Positions 22,867 through 33,271 of a stretch of DNA of 64,000 bases are shown piece after piece. Position 1 is the stretch's first letter. Every line of letters starts with the position of its first letter. Under the pieces are notes generated by a model. It had not been told where the DNA came from, searched no databases, and was given only the letters and a program-made list of their open reading frames with translations. Source of the DNA: Haemaphysalis longicornis (lineage: Eukaryota > Arthropoda > Arachnida > Ixodida > Ixodidae); assembly GCA_013339765.2 (NCBI GenBank), contig CM023449.1, positions 202,765,422 to 202,829,421 of the forward strand, read 5' to 3'. The position numbers were made by a program, and so were the translations under genes.

Positions 22867-24641
22867 TATACGCCTCGAGCTTCGCGATCGCTGCGCCGCC
22901 TGCCGCCGCTTTTCCGCGGCGTTGACGGGATTTGCGCTGCGTGGCTGATAGGGGCTCGTGCAGTGTTTTGGTTCTGTTTCGCTTCTTTTCGCCTTTCCGC
23001 GCCTAAAAAAAACTTGTTATGGTGACCTCTATAGGCAAAGAGTACGTTTAGGTCACTTAAAAAGCAGCTGTATCTTCGTAGAGTACGCGATCGCCTGCAA
23101 GAGCTACCCGGGGACGTGGTTCTGCGCGCTTCGTCACCGCTTTTCCGGGCGTCGACGACGGTAGCAACATATCACCACTGTCACCTCCAAATACGTCAGG
23201 CACAAATGAATTCTACTGTCGCCTCGTTTAGACCTGATACTGGCACAATGAGAGGTTGCCTTCATTTTGCAGCGTGGACAACAAATGCGGCTTCATTTCG
23301 AATATATACATCGCAGAAAAATGTGTTTCGGGGGTGTGATTACCCAGTCCCGTAACTAATGCCTGGCTGTTATAAGAATATAAACCATGCGAAAATGTTA
23401 ACTAAATTCCAAGCCTGTGCGTCGTTAAATATCTGCCCACACACGTCATATAGCAAGAACCAAGCCAAGTTAATGAAACCACGGGAAAAAAATGTTGTGC
23501 AAGTGCAGAATTAAGAAACATAAAAGCTCTAACAGAAATGAAAAAAAAAAACAGTGCAGCTTCTGACATGCTAAAGACGTTCGTCGAAACTTGAGCCAGG
23601 TAGGGTTCGCTAGACCAACTATACGAGAAATGCACTGCTTTTTTGCGAGACATTGGTGGGGGGAGGGGAGGACGCTGTGTACAAATGCGGAGCGGTATCA
23701 AGCAATGAACGGTTTAGTAATCCCACACACAAATCTCGCGTTCACTTTTCTTTCGTTTTTTCACTTCAACGAAGAGCTGATGGTACGGCGGACGCATCTT
23801 TGGAAGTATACGGGGTAGGCTGTTCATCAAGCGATGAAATGTGTCGTTGGAAGAGTGTGGTATGCGATAAGGCCCTCTGATTTCAGTTTCTGCTTAATTC
23901 TGCAGGCTCCCTGTGCCACATGACGATATTTCGAAGAAGCATTTAGTCGCAGACGCGGATTACATTTTAAGCCTGTCTCCGCGCTGCTCGCAGAGGATAT
24001 ATGTAGCAGATGAATGTTTGTAAGCGCTCACCCCACGAAAAGAGGACTGTTTGTTGTGCGTTGATCCCCGAGTGTAATTCTGCATTATCCGTCGTACTTT
24101 TGTTGAATATTTCCGAAATTAACACAGACTGGCTTGTAAATGGTGGTGATCACTATCTGAGGGATAATATTGGCAAACGTAACTGGCGTGCTGTCAGGTA
24201 TGAGTGCTCCGCTGATTATGTAAGCGCACAAAACCGATTTAAATCGTAGTGTATAGCCGTAGCATGAACATCTGAGGAACCGGTGTTACGGAGACACGGC
24301 TAGTAATTCAGGTCAGTGTAACTACAATTGGCTCCATGATACGCTGGTTCCGTGACGCTGGCCTGTGGCACACACCTGGCGCTTATACAGACCGAATATA
24401 TGACACTAAGATCGCGTCAGAAACATTTACACTCTCGTAAACACACCCCATTTGCGAACAGAGTGACTGCTCCACATAAACATGGATTTCGAACGCCCGC
24501 AAATGGTAAATCTCAGTCGTGAACGTGCCGCAAAAGCAGCGGCGGCACTGGGGAGCGGGGCGCGGACTCCCGCGGCTGCTTTCGAAACGAGCCGCTAGGG
24601 GGATTTCAGTGGCGCCCCTACGGCCGCGCTCGAGGCGTATA
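22867..24641 (-). mobile_element. TIR DNA element, copy 1 (nested inside the TTAA element)
   Basis: A perfect 14-bp terminal inverted repeat: TATACGCCTCGAGC at 22867-22880 and GCTCGAGGCGTATA at 24628-24641. If the outer TATA is a target duplication, the TIR is 10 bp. The 1775-bp interior aligns along its whole length, in opposite orientation, with 27691-29366. Shared blocks include GTGGAGCAGTCACTCTG-type, TGCAGAATT and GGAGGTGACAGTGGTGATAT. No transposase was recognised, so this is a non-autonomous family. Confidence 0.8.
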
Positions 24642-24760
24642 ATTAATCCTGTGTTAGCGGCTGACGGCTTTCGGTTCGATTTTCGTAATTACTGGGCCAA
24701 TAGGTATTCTTTACAGCATAAAAACTGAAAGCGAGAAATTTAGTGTCAATACTTCTTTAA

Positions 24761-25361
24761 ACGTGTAAAGCCTACCAACTATGGCGTGGTCTTTGTTATG
24801 TTGGAAGGCGTGAATCCTGTGAGCTCGGTCATTGTTGACCGGGTCTATTGCAATTCCAAGTATTTCAGAGCAGAAGGTAATAATACACTCCTCCGACTGC
24901 TTCCATGTTTCTGCCCGATCGTCCGCGAAGCCAGAAAATATAAAATTGTTCCGACGTAGTCTGTTCTCTAGCGTCTTTCGCATGAATTCGTAAATCATTT
25001 TTCTCAAATATCTCTGGATGTAGCATGCCTACATCGGACGGTAGCCTACTCTTCTCCAACGAGGCCACCCAGGCGGAAAGGTTCTGTATCGCTTCTTGAG
25101 TTCTCGTCTCTCTGAATCGACTATTAGCTAATTCAGCAAAAATCCTTTCCTGGCCAGATTCTTCTTTGTTAACGGCCTGTAAAAATGCGGAAACGTGAAG
25201 CGCGTATCCCTCAGTACCAGACTGACCGATAGTCCCGGGGTTTGATTCAACGTTTCCTGATAGCGCCAAAAGCAAATGCGAAAGTACAATATGGTAGTAA
25301 GCAACACGACACGCAATAAAAGCCAATGCAACTGGTCTGTCATGTCAAGGGGGCACCACAA
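24761..25361 (-). pseudogene. CR1/L2-like LINE ORF1 N-terminus with 2A-like motif
   Basis: Minus-strand ORF1 of the nested LINE. From the Met at 25326 it reads a hydrophobic start, then LLLALSGNVESNPGT, a variant of the 2A ribosome-skipping consensus D(V/I)ExNPGP with Asp changed to Asn and the last Pro to Thr. A Gln/Glu-rich helical region (ESGQERIFAELANSRFRETR, then IQNLSAWVASLEK) looks like a coiled coil. In a shifted frame an RRM-like block follows (LENRLRRNNFIFSGF, SEILGIAIDPVNNDRAHRI). The frame shift lies near 25010. 2A-like sequences at ORF1 N-termini are known for CR1/L2/Rex1 LINEs. The ORF continues at 21393 after the inserted DNA transposon. Confidence 0.8.
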
Positions 25362-25879
25362 CGCAATAAAAAATTGATTTGACGTTTTTAGTCAGCAGAA
25401 ATCCAGGTAACTAACCTGCAGCAAGAACACTGATGTGTAAGTTGCGCAGTGATCGGTGTCGTGTCCCGGTGGCTGCAGCACCGTTAGGCGTTTATATACA
25501 GATTCGGCTGTCTCTGGTATCCAGGCTAGAAAGGCCATACTGTCCACGTAAGGTGCGCAGGAGGAAGCGCAGAATGAGGCCCCTAGCAACGCCGGGAAGA
25601 CTGGTAGTGCGCTTGCGTCCAGTTGAATATCGCTTGTCGTAGCTTTGGTAAGATAGTTGTCTGAACTTGAAGGACAGGTACACAAATATACCTGCCGCAA
25701 GAACACCGATGAGTACATTGCCCACTGATCGGTACCGTGTCCCCTGATCAGTGCAGTGTCCTGATGATGCTTTATTTTACCGACGATTCGAGTTTTGACC
25801 TAATTTTCAAAATACGAACCATTCTGATTAATCTTGCGTAATAAGCTGTATTTTTAATCATTTTCCGATGTCATTTCAG
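25362..25879. other. End of the intron, with a 52-bp direct repeat
   Basis: Two 52-bp direct copies, 25416-25467 and 25692-25743, share GCAAGAACAC, TGATCGGT and CGTGTCCC. No gene was recognised. The segment may be the 5' region of the minus-strand LINE, as LINE 5' UTRs can hold tandem repeats; this is inference. Confidence 0.45.
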
Positions 25880-26680
25880 GCAAGTACGTCCCCGCGGTGG
25901 GAGCTGCACTGCACAAGAATGCACCGTCGATGCGGTTGAAGATCAATTTCCGGGGAATTGCCTACGGCAACGGCGTAACAGACCCTGTCAATATGTTAGA
26001 AGTCGGCGAGTTCGCTTACGCAACTGGCCTGATAGACCGAAGTGCCGCCGATTATATGAAAAAGGTTGCCGAAGAATCCAGAGAACATATTCATGCAGGC
26101 CGTACCGAGTTAGCGCAATATGAACCACCTCTTAATAGGCTACACAAAAACTAGAGACTCCTTTTTTAAGAACATTACTGGCTTCGAATACCTTTACAAT
26201 TACTTGCAGAACAAGGTACCGAAGGACTTTCGTACTTACAATCATTTTGTTACGATGCCAGCTGTTCGCCGCGCTATCCATGTCGGCCAGAGAAATTTTT
26301 CTACGACGCTTTATGCTGTGTTGAGTCATTTCTTTGAAGATTTTATGCGTTCGGCTGTGCCTGAGTTGACTATTGTCTTGGACAATGGTTACAGAGTTCT
26401 TGTTTACAGTGGGCCACTGGACATTGCCGTTCCTACAACAAATACGGTGAACTTCCTATCAAAGATGTCTTGGTCCGGGGCGGGCCGTTGGGCTCGCGCA
26501 CCGCAGAATCAGTGGCATAGTGCTGACGGACAGACATTGTACGGCTACAAGAAGAGCGTTGACAACCTTCACTTTGTGGTGGTGCGAAACAGCGGCCACC
26601 TGGTTCCTTATGATACGCCGCAGGCAGCATTCAGCTTGATCACCGCGTTCGTGGATGCAAGTAAACCGTTCAATAGTTAA
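25880..26680 (+). CDS. Serine carboxypeptidase (S10), C-terminal exon with frame disruption
   Basis: Last coding exon. The acceptor TCATTTCAG|GC joins in phase 1 to give GGKYVPAVGAALHKNA, then FRGIAYGNGVTDPVNML (family: GxxIGNGxxDP), ITGFEYLYNYL, VTMPAVRRAIHVG (family: LxxPxVRxAIHVG), VLVYSGPLDIAVPTT with the catalytic Asp, and VVVRNSGHLVPYDTPQAA with the catalytic His. The stop TAA ends at 26680. The upstream part (to about 26154) and the downstream part (from about 26120) are in different frames, so one base must be skipped near the AAAAA run at 26146-26150. This may be an assembly indel or real damage. The three exons give about 436 mature residues, close to family length (about 450). Confidence 0.9.
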
Positions 26681-26836
26681 CTTAGCCCGAAGCTAAAAAA
26701 TGCGGGAGCTGGTTATTTTTGTTTCATACTTATTCCTTCCTGATTTTCTTGTGCAACCGTGTATAACCTTGTTATGATCAGTGTTACCTATCTGATTTTG
26801 CTGGGCATAAATTGTCTTCGAATTGCATTTTATCGG

Positions 26837-26842
26837 AATAAA
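26837..26842 (+). promoter_or_regulatory. Polyadenylation signal of the carboxypeptidase gene
   Basis: AATAAA, 157 bp after the stop codon and in the sense orientation. It is the first such hexamer downstream, so a short 3' UTR is likely. Confidence 0.6.
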
Positions 26843-27004
26843 GGAGAGAACAATTGCTCACCAAGATAGGCGACTAAGTACTTCCTGCAGTCAGAAAACT
26901 CTGTCTGTGATCTGGCGACTTCACTTTGAAATACATTTTTACGTTTGGGTGCGATGTATTCCCACAATGAGTAACATCATCAGCATCCTATATACGCCCA
27001 CTAG

Positions 27005-27430
27005 AAGGAAAAGGCTTCTCTTATAGGTGTCCAATTATCCGGTCCTGTGATAACTGTGACTAATTTATCCACTTCTTGATCTCATCTGCCTATCTAACTT
27101 CTGCCACCCGCCTCGCTTGCCTTCTCTAGGGACCCCACTCTGCTACCCTTAATGACCAACGATTATCTTGACTTCGCATTACATGCCCTGCCCACGCCCA
27201 TTTCTACTTAATTTCTACTGGTATGCCTTTAACACGCACTTGTTTCCTGACCCGCTCCAATCAATTCTTGTCCCTTAATGTTACACCTATCATCTTCCGT
27301 TCCATATCTCGCTTCGTCGCCCTCAATTTAAGTTGAACCCTCACAGTGATCCTGCAAGTTTCGGCACGGTAGGAGAGTACTGGCAAGATGCAGCTGTCAT
27401 ACACCATGTTCTACAAGGTACAATGGTAGG
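27005..27430 (-). pseudogene. RTE-like LINE 3' end, copy 1
   Basis: Minus-strand translation in shifting frames gives MERKMIGVTLRDKN, KWAWAGHVMRSQDNRWSLRV, AEWGP with REGKRGG and a KLDRQMRSRS-like end. This is the conserved C-terminus of RTE-type reverse transcriptase ORFs (ERKMLGVTLRD..., W.GH..R..D.RW, W.PREGKR..GRP..RW). Stops and frameshifts make it dead. A homologous plus-strand piece lies at 53340-53815. Confidence 0.75.
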
Positions 27431-27690
27431 CAAAAATGGTAGGCTGCAATAACTACCTATACCTAAATACAGGCCTCATATACATGCAAAATATCGATAA
27501 ACTTCTGAGCTGTCTAAAAGATAGTTTCAGATACAATAGGACAAAGAACTTGAGAAGCCATGCGCTAATCAGGCGCGTACCTTTTCAAAGGGGAATACTC
27601 CATTTATTTAAATATTACACAGCTGTTGTCAAAGATTGATATAGATTCCGAGAAATGTGCAACAGTCTGGCAGTTCTGCTCTTTTCGGTC

Positions 27691-29366
27691 TATACGTCTC
27701 GAGCGCTGCCTGTAGGGGCGCCACTTAAATACCCCTAGCGGCCCGTTTCGAAATTAGTCGCGGGAGTTGTCGGCCCGCTCACCACTGTCGCCGTTGGTTT
27801 TGAGGCACGTTCGCGACTGACATTTTACGCTTGTATGCGCTGGAAATACATATTTATATGGAGCAGTCACTCTGTTCGCAAACGTGGTGCATTTACGAGA
27901 GTGTAAATGCTTTTGACGCGATCTTACTGTGCTCCATTCGGTCCGCAAAAGCGCCAGCTGTGTGTCACAAGCCGGCGTAACAAAACCGGCATATATGCAT
28001 GGGTCTGATTGTAATTACACTGCCCTGAAATTTACTAACAGTAACTCCGTAAGCAGCGTTCGTTCAGATACTCATTCTACGGCTATACACAGCGATGTAA
28101 ATCGGTTTCGTGTGGTTTCATGTTCTAGCGGAATGCTCTTACCTGACAGCCCGCCAGTTACGCTTCATGTCTCGGATATTGATCACTACCCTGAACAAGC
28201 CAATGTGGCATAAATATCGCGGACATTCTACGCAATGCAAAATTGCATGCAGGAGTCAGCACAAAGAATTTACGGCTGGGTCTTCATGTCGCGAGGTGAG
28301 CTTCCCCAAACAGTGATCGGTTACGTTTATCCTCCGCTTATATCCGCGGCCGTGACTAAACGCTCTTTCGAAACATCATCATATAACACAGGGAGCCTGC
28401 AGAATTTAGCACAAAATTGAAATCAGGGGGCCTTATCAGATACCACACTCAATCCAACGACACCTTTAATCGCTTGTGAACTTCCTTACTGTACTTCAAA
28501 AAATGTGTCCGCCGAGTGATCACCTGTTCGTTAAAGTCCAAAAACAATATAAAGGTGAACGCGCAGCTTGTGTGTGATTTACTAAAACGGTCTTTTCTTG
28601 ATTTCGCTCAGCATTTGTACACAACGATAGTTAAACGCCCCTCCTCCGCGTACCTGTCTTGGAAAACATCAGTGCATTTCGCATCTAGTTGGTCTAGTTA
28701 GTTCAACCTTGCTTAAGGTAAGACGAACGTCTCTAGGATTTGCGAAGCTGCACTGTTTTTTTTTCATTCTCGCACGAGCTATTACATGCTTCCGGACTTG
28801 GCAGACCATTTATTTTTCCGTGGTTTCATTAACTCTCCTTGTTCCGTTCTATCAGCGGGAGTGGGCACATATTTAACGACTCATAGACTTGCAATATACT
28901 TAACATGTTCGCGTGGTCTCTATTTATACAAATGGCAGAAGTGATTTCCAGGTATATTAGGTAACCACCTCTCCCGAATGATATTTTTGGATGGCGTATA
29001 CATTCAAAACAAGGCCGAATTCGTTGTCCGTGGTGCAAAACGAAACCTACCTCCCAATATCAGGGTAAACGAGGCGTCAATAGAATTCACAAGTGCCAGA
29101 GATATTCGGAGGTGACAGTGGTGATATGCCGCTGCCGTCGCCGACACCCGTAAGAGCGGCGAAGAAGCGCGCACTACCGCGTCCCCGGTTAGCTATTGTT
29201 GGCGTTCAAGCACTTTAACAACTATAATCAGGGCGCAGCTGTTTTTAAAGTGGTGCGGAAAGGCAAGAAAGAAGCAAAAAGCAGAACCAAACACTGCATG
29301 AGCTCCCGTAATCGCCGCGGAGAAGCGCCGCAGGGCGCGCCGCGATCGCGAAGCTCCAGGCGTATG
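27691..29366 (+). mobile_element. TIR DNA element, copy 2 (inverted relative to copy 1)
   Basis: The left end is TATACGTCTCGAGC and the right end GCTCCAGGCGTATG. These degenerate 14-bp inverted repeats match copy 1. The interior is collinear with the reverse complement of 22867-24641, with small indels. No transposase is seen. With copy 1 it forms widely spaced inverted arms around the carboxypeptidase last exon. Confidence 0.8.
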
Positions 29367-30284
29367 CCGACAATGATGCTCCACGTCTTGAATGTGAGAT
29401 GGAAAATGACTGCATGTCTAAGACATATATTACACGGTGGAAAACATTTTATTAGCATGCACACATAGCCTTTTAAATTGGCCCTGCAAGACTGTTTTGA
29501 ACTTTTCCAAAATCCTAAATGCTTGCAGAACGTAGNNNNNNNNNNNNNNNNNNNNNNNNNNNNNNNNNNNNNNNNNNNNNNNNNNNNNNNNNNNNNNNNN
29601 NNNNNNNNNNNNNNNNNNNNNNNNNNNNNNNNNNNCGGGAAATTTTATTAGCGTTAAAAAACAGATGAATTTTGCAAAACAAAGAAAATGTATTTAAATA
29701 TTTTTCATCTGCGACGTCTGTTGGGCGCTGTACGCACAGCATTAGCCGTAGATTCACTCCACCAGCGCTAAGAGCTCTGAAAACGCGTAAACACAAATTA
29801 TAGAACTTTTCTAGCGTTGTGAATAAGAAAGCAAAAAAAATTCGCTCCAATCCACGCTGCGAACGTGGTTGGACTGAGAAGCTCTAAACGACACCCACAA
29901 CGATTACCCACGTGGGATTACCTGAATTCACACACGTGGCATCCGCTCACTGCTACCACCCATCATGGTCTTCGCCTCCCTGTCTCACTTCGCGTTTGAT
30001 GAATTGCAAGAATGTTTATCCAGTGCTATTAAAATTTCCCGCCTTAGCAGTGCTCGCGCGCCCCCATATCTGAACAGCGCTAGCGGGAGCTCTGTCTTTT
30101 TTTGCTTGTTTTCAGTTCTCACGTGCCTGCGCCTTACTGCGCAGTTTGCAACGCGCTGTTTCTGGCGGCCACTTATGCCATTTTTCCAAGGATGAGAAGG
30201 AGAGCGACACCGCGTCTGTGGCGTAATCCCTCGCACTGCTTCTTCGTCTTGTTTCATGCATCGCCGCTAAAGTATACTGCCTAG
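29367..30284. other. Unassigned sequence including a scaffold gap
   Basis: Contains 100 consecutive Ns at 29536-29635 (a conventional scaffold gap of unknown true size). No gene is recognised, apart from a possible THAP-like remnant at 30120-30215. Missing exons of neighbouring genes could lie in the gap. Confidence 0.6.
29536..29635. other. Assembly gap (100 N)
   Basis: Exactly 100 ambiguous bases, the usual placeholder for a gap of unknown size. Confidence 0.98.
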
Positions 30285-31426
30285 ACTATACTGGCTAGAA
30301 TATACTGGCTAGTGTGTCAAGCAGAGCGCTGCGCTGTGGGAGAGCATGGCGCCGTCTTCAATGAAAGCCCACCCATGCCGCCAGATGGCGCCGCTTGGCG
30401 GGAGGGTGCTGCCTCAGCAGACAATGCAGTTTTTTCGCTTCGGAACGCGGAAAGGTGTCCTTGTGCGTGCGCGATTAGAGTGCACTTATTTTTCTTCGCC
30501 GAGATGCACCGTTTATTGTTCTGCAATGCAAGCCATTCCGTCAGCCCCTCCCAGCAGTTTCGGGCTGATATTGCACCGGTTCTGACGTCGCGCTAAAGAA
30601 TGCGTGCCGTGCCAAATCACCAGCTGTGTTCAGGATGTTGTTTCCCATGGCTCTCGCTAAAACCGCTTTGTGTAACTGTAAAACAAGCTCGCAATTTCAA
30701 AATGACGGTTCAAATCGACCACATGCTAATTACGCGCTGTACATCCCTCCGTCTTTCGTCCCGTTGTTTTGCGCGCTCTGTGTGTTTCTTCGAAAGAGAC
30801 CGCTGAGTAATAGAACGATGTTTTTTTTTTGACAAATCTTTTTGCTGAATGCTGGAAAGGACGCTTCAGGAACGCACCCTTCTTACAGAACCATGATTTT
30901 CCAGAGAAGTGCTTTCTATTTACGAAGACCGCTGGGGAGTAAGTCTGTGCTTTTTTCAAGCACCAATGCTTGGGAACAAAATATGCTTCTTAAGAGTCGA
31001 TGAAATTAACTGACTCAGTTCACCTACTGTGTCAGAAAATAAAGATAGCTGAAGAGCACTATTAAGAACGCCTATACTGTTAAAACAGGGCTAGAAGACA
31101 ACTTCGAAAGCATGGGATGTGCGAAACCCGATAGTTTTCCTGAACTTCATACACGCTTTTAGCGCAAGGAACGTTCCCTAATTATGCCGCTCTGAGTCTA
31201 AGACTCAAAATAGACCCCGAAATCTGTCATCAGCTCCCTCCATAACAGATGGGGTCTGCTAAACGAAAGCAAAAATGCAGCAGTGCTCCTGCCGAGGTTG
31301 CGAAGGCAGCTCGGCTCCCACCCTCCCGCCCGGCAGCGCCCCTTGCGGCGGCCGCCGGCTTTCATCGCTCGCGGTCCGGGAGTCCGCGGTCGGCAACACT
31401 AGTCAGTATATTCCAGGCACTATAGC
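30285..31426. mobile_element. TIR DNA element with TATACTGGCTAG ends, non-autonomous
   Basis: The left end (30285-30315) and the reverse complement of the right end (31396-31425) match at about 25 of 30 positions around GAATATACTGGCTAGTGT. Inverted similarity continues inward over about 150 bp (GATGAAAGCC, GGCGGGAGGGTG). The left end carries three 14-bp tandem units of TATACTGSCTAGNN (30273-30314). No transposase frame is evident. Confidence 0.5.
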
Positions 31427-32030
31427 CAAAGAGAGCCATTCCCCTAATTAGACGCTCAATCCATGCAACTGTCCAATCCTCCTTCTACACGTCTGGGCAT
31501 AGCTTAATCGGCAGGACGAGAGGCAGTGCAAGGCAGAGTTACTGGATATAGACAGTTGTGAAACTCCCCATAGGCCCCATGTATCGAAAGCCGGTCTTCG
31601 GTTGCCCCCCTGCGCCGGGGCAAGCACGGGGCAAGTTGACTAGCCTGTCGTCTGTCGGCAGGACGTTGAAGCAGTACTCAAGTGCTTGCGGCTGCTGCCG
31701 TAAGTCATAAAAGGAAAGCCGCAAAAACACAAGTAAATCTTACGTAATTATTGTGTTTTAATTTAAAAAGCAGTCTTTATTTTACAGAAGAATTTTGAAT
31801 AATAATATTTTAGCGAAGTTCCGTTTTTATTTCCTAGGTGCCGCGCGCGTCGACTTACCCCTCAGCTTCCACGGAGTGGGGGGGCTAGCGCCGCACGGAT
31901 TCTGAAGCGAAGTTTCGCAACTGTCTATATGGAGTAACTCTGGTGCAAGGTAAATATAAATGGCAGTGAAGCTTCGAGCGAAAAGGGGTTCAGAGCCTAC
32001 TGCCAGCGACATCAACATGGGGGGTTATGG
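31427..32030. other. No gene recognised
   Basis: Spacer between two TIR elements. Short minus-strand frames at 31539-31730 and 31827-32018 lack family motifs. Confidence 0.45.
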
Positions 32031-32254
32031 TAGAGTGTACGAGAAGTTTTAGAGTGGCCCGAGCGGCGGCCTCTCCCATTGCTTCGCCGGGTCGACTTTC
32101 GCGCAGAAAATAAAACCGGTATAGCGGCGGCGCTGCTGTCGTCGACAACTGAACAGCCGGCGCTCCCCGGCACCAGCTCCAAGCCTGCGCGCGGCAAAAT
32201 TTGCGTTGCTCGCGGCGGTGTTTTGCGCTTGCGAAGCTGATTTATTTTGGATTA

Positions 32255-32456
32255 TGAAGTTTAACGCGCCGGCGCTACACAGGCGATGAGGCAAGCGGTA
32301 CTGGGGGGCTTCGGATTAATTTTTACCGCCTGGGGTTCTTTAAAGTGCGCCGAAACCTCGAAGGCACGCGCGTTTTTCGCTTTTATCCTCCATCACAAAA
32401 GCGGCCCCGCCGCCGCCGGGAATCGAACCTACACCTTCGGTCAGCTGATTTAGAAA
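32255..32456 (-). repeat. tRNA-derived SINE (Ruka-like), copy 5, head-truncated
   Basis: Reverse-complemented: B-box-like GGTTCGATTCCCGGCGG, then CCGCTTTTGTGATGG, CACTTTAAAGAACCCCAGG, AAAAATTAATCCGAAG and GCCTCATCGCCTGTG. The A-box part of the head is missing. It lies near the left end of the 3.1-kb TIR element. Confidence 0.8.
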
Positions 32457-32539
32457 GTAGACGCAGAAAATTTATGACTCCGCTTGAACGATACTTTCTC
32501 ATTTTTAATGCGTTGTCTGAAAACGTTAATTGTTGATAT

Positions 32540-33271
32540 ACAGTAACCTCTCGATAACTCATAGTCGTAAAACTAGCTGAAAATTTTGAGATTAGCGCAG
32601 AGTTTCGAGTTAAGTCAAATGCAGAAAATTTGTAGCCAGGTCCCTGAAATAACAGCTAGTGGTGCTAACAAAAGCGCTATTGCACAGGGGAGATTTCGTA
32701 AAGAAAAATGATTCGCAGGAAAAAGAAACTTTTATTATTGCAGAAGAACGAACTGTGTTGCGCTCGGCTGTTTCGCGTTCGCATCTGCACCCCAGAAAAG
32801 CGTACCCGAGCTTCTCAATGCATCGCATGAATTGGTGGTCGCCACCGCTACATTCTACCTTGTTACAAAGCAGACGCAGCATGTATGTTATTTCTGCCGT
32901 TGTACGCACGCACTTCTGGAGGCTCCTCCTCGTCCGCATGATCAGCTGCGTCGTCCACAGCAATGATGTACGCGCCAGACAGCATTCCGGTAACGGGGAC
33001 GCGTAGCCGGCGTAGCCCGCGTAAACTTGCACTTCACGACCGCGTTCGGCGGGAGTAATCATTCGAACGGGGACCTTATCAGCTGCCTGCAGCGGACTTT
33101 GCCTTGTGTCCTCTCTGCCAGTATTTCGAGACATCCGTGGTCCTCCGAAAAAACGTTTCGAGATAAAGCGGGCTAATGCTTAGCGCATATAAGAGGTAAA
33201 CACACTGTGAGAAAAAGTTTCGAGATGATATTTTGAGATAGCAGATTTCGAGTTAACGAGGGATTAATTTG
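32540..33271 (-). mobile_element. Pogo/Tigger-like element remnant
   Basis: The ends are CAGTAACCTCTCGATAACTC and, reverse-complemented at the right, TTAATCCCTCGTTAACTCGA. Both carry the CTCG(A/T)TAACTC signature of pogo/Tigger-type termini. The minus-strand interior holds an acidic stretch (AVDDAADHADEEEPPEVRAY) like the C-terminus of CENP-B/pogo transposases, broken by stops. A related stretch occurs on the plus strand near 51840-52070. The assignment rests on these motifs only. Confidence 0.5.

Larger units (their letters stand above)
21394..24760. mobile_element. TTAA-flanked TIR DNA transposon, non-autonomous, inserted in LINE ORF1
   Basis: The left end reads TTAAAGGAGTACTGACACCG and the right end, reverse-complemented, TTAAAGAAGTATTGACACTA. 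They match at 16 of the first 20 bases. Both carry TTAA at the boundary (21394-21397 and 24757-24760). On removing 21398-24760 the LINE ORF1 frame joins cleanly (GRLYTF to KERDVVLS), so this is a real insertion at TTAA, as piggyBac-type elements do. The interior is GC-rich at 21750-22400 and has no recognisable transposase. It contains a second TIR element (22867-24641). Confidence 0.75.

Noticed and set aside
30120..30215. THAP-like stretch (YCAVCNA ... CHFSKDEKE)
   Set aside because: The pieces lie in different frames and the second half hits a stop. It may be a remnant, but similarity is too thin to call.
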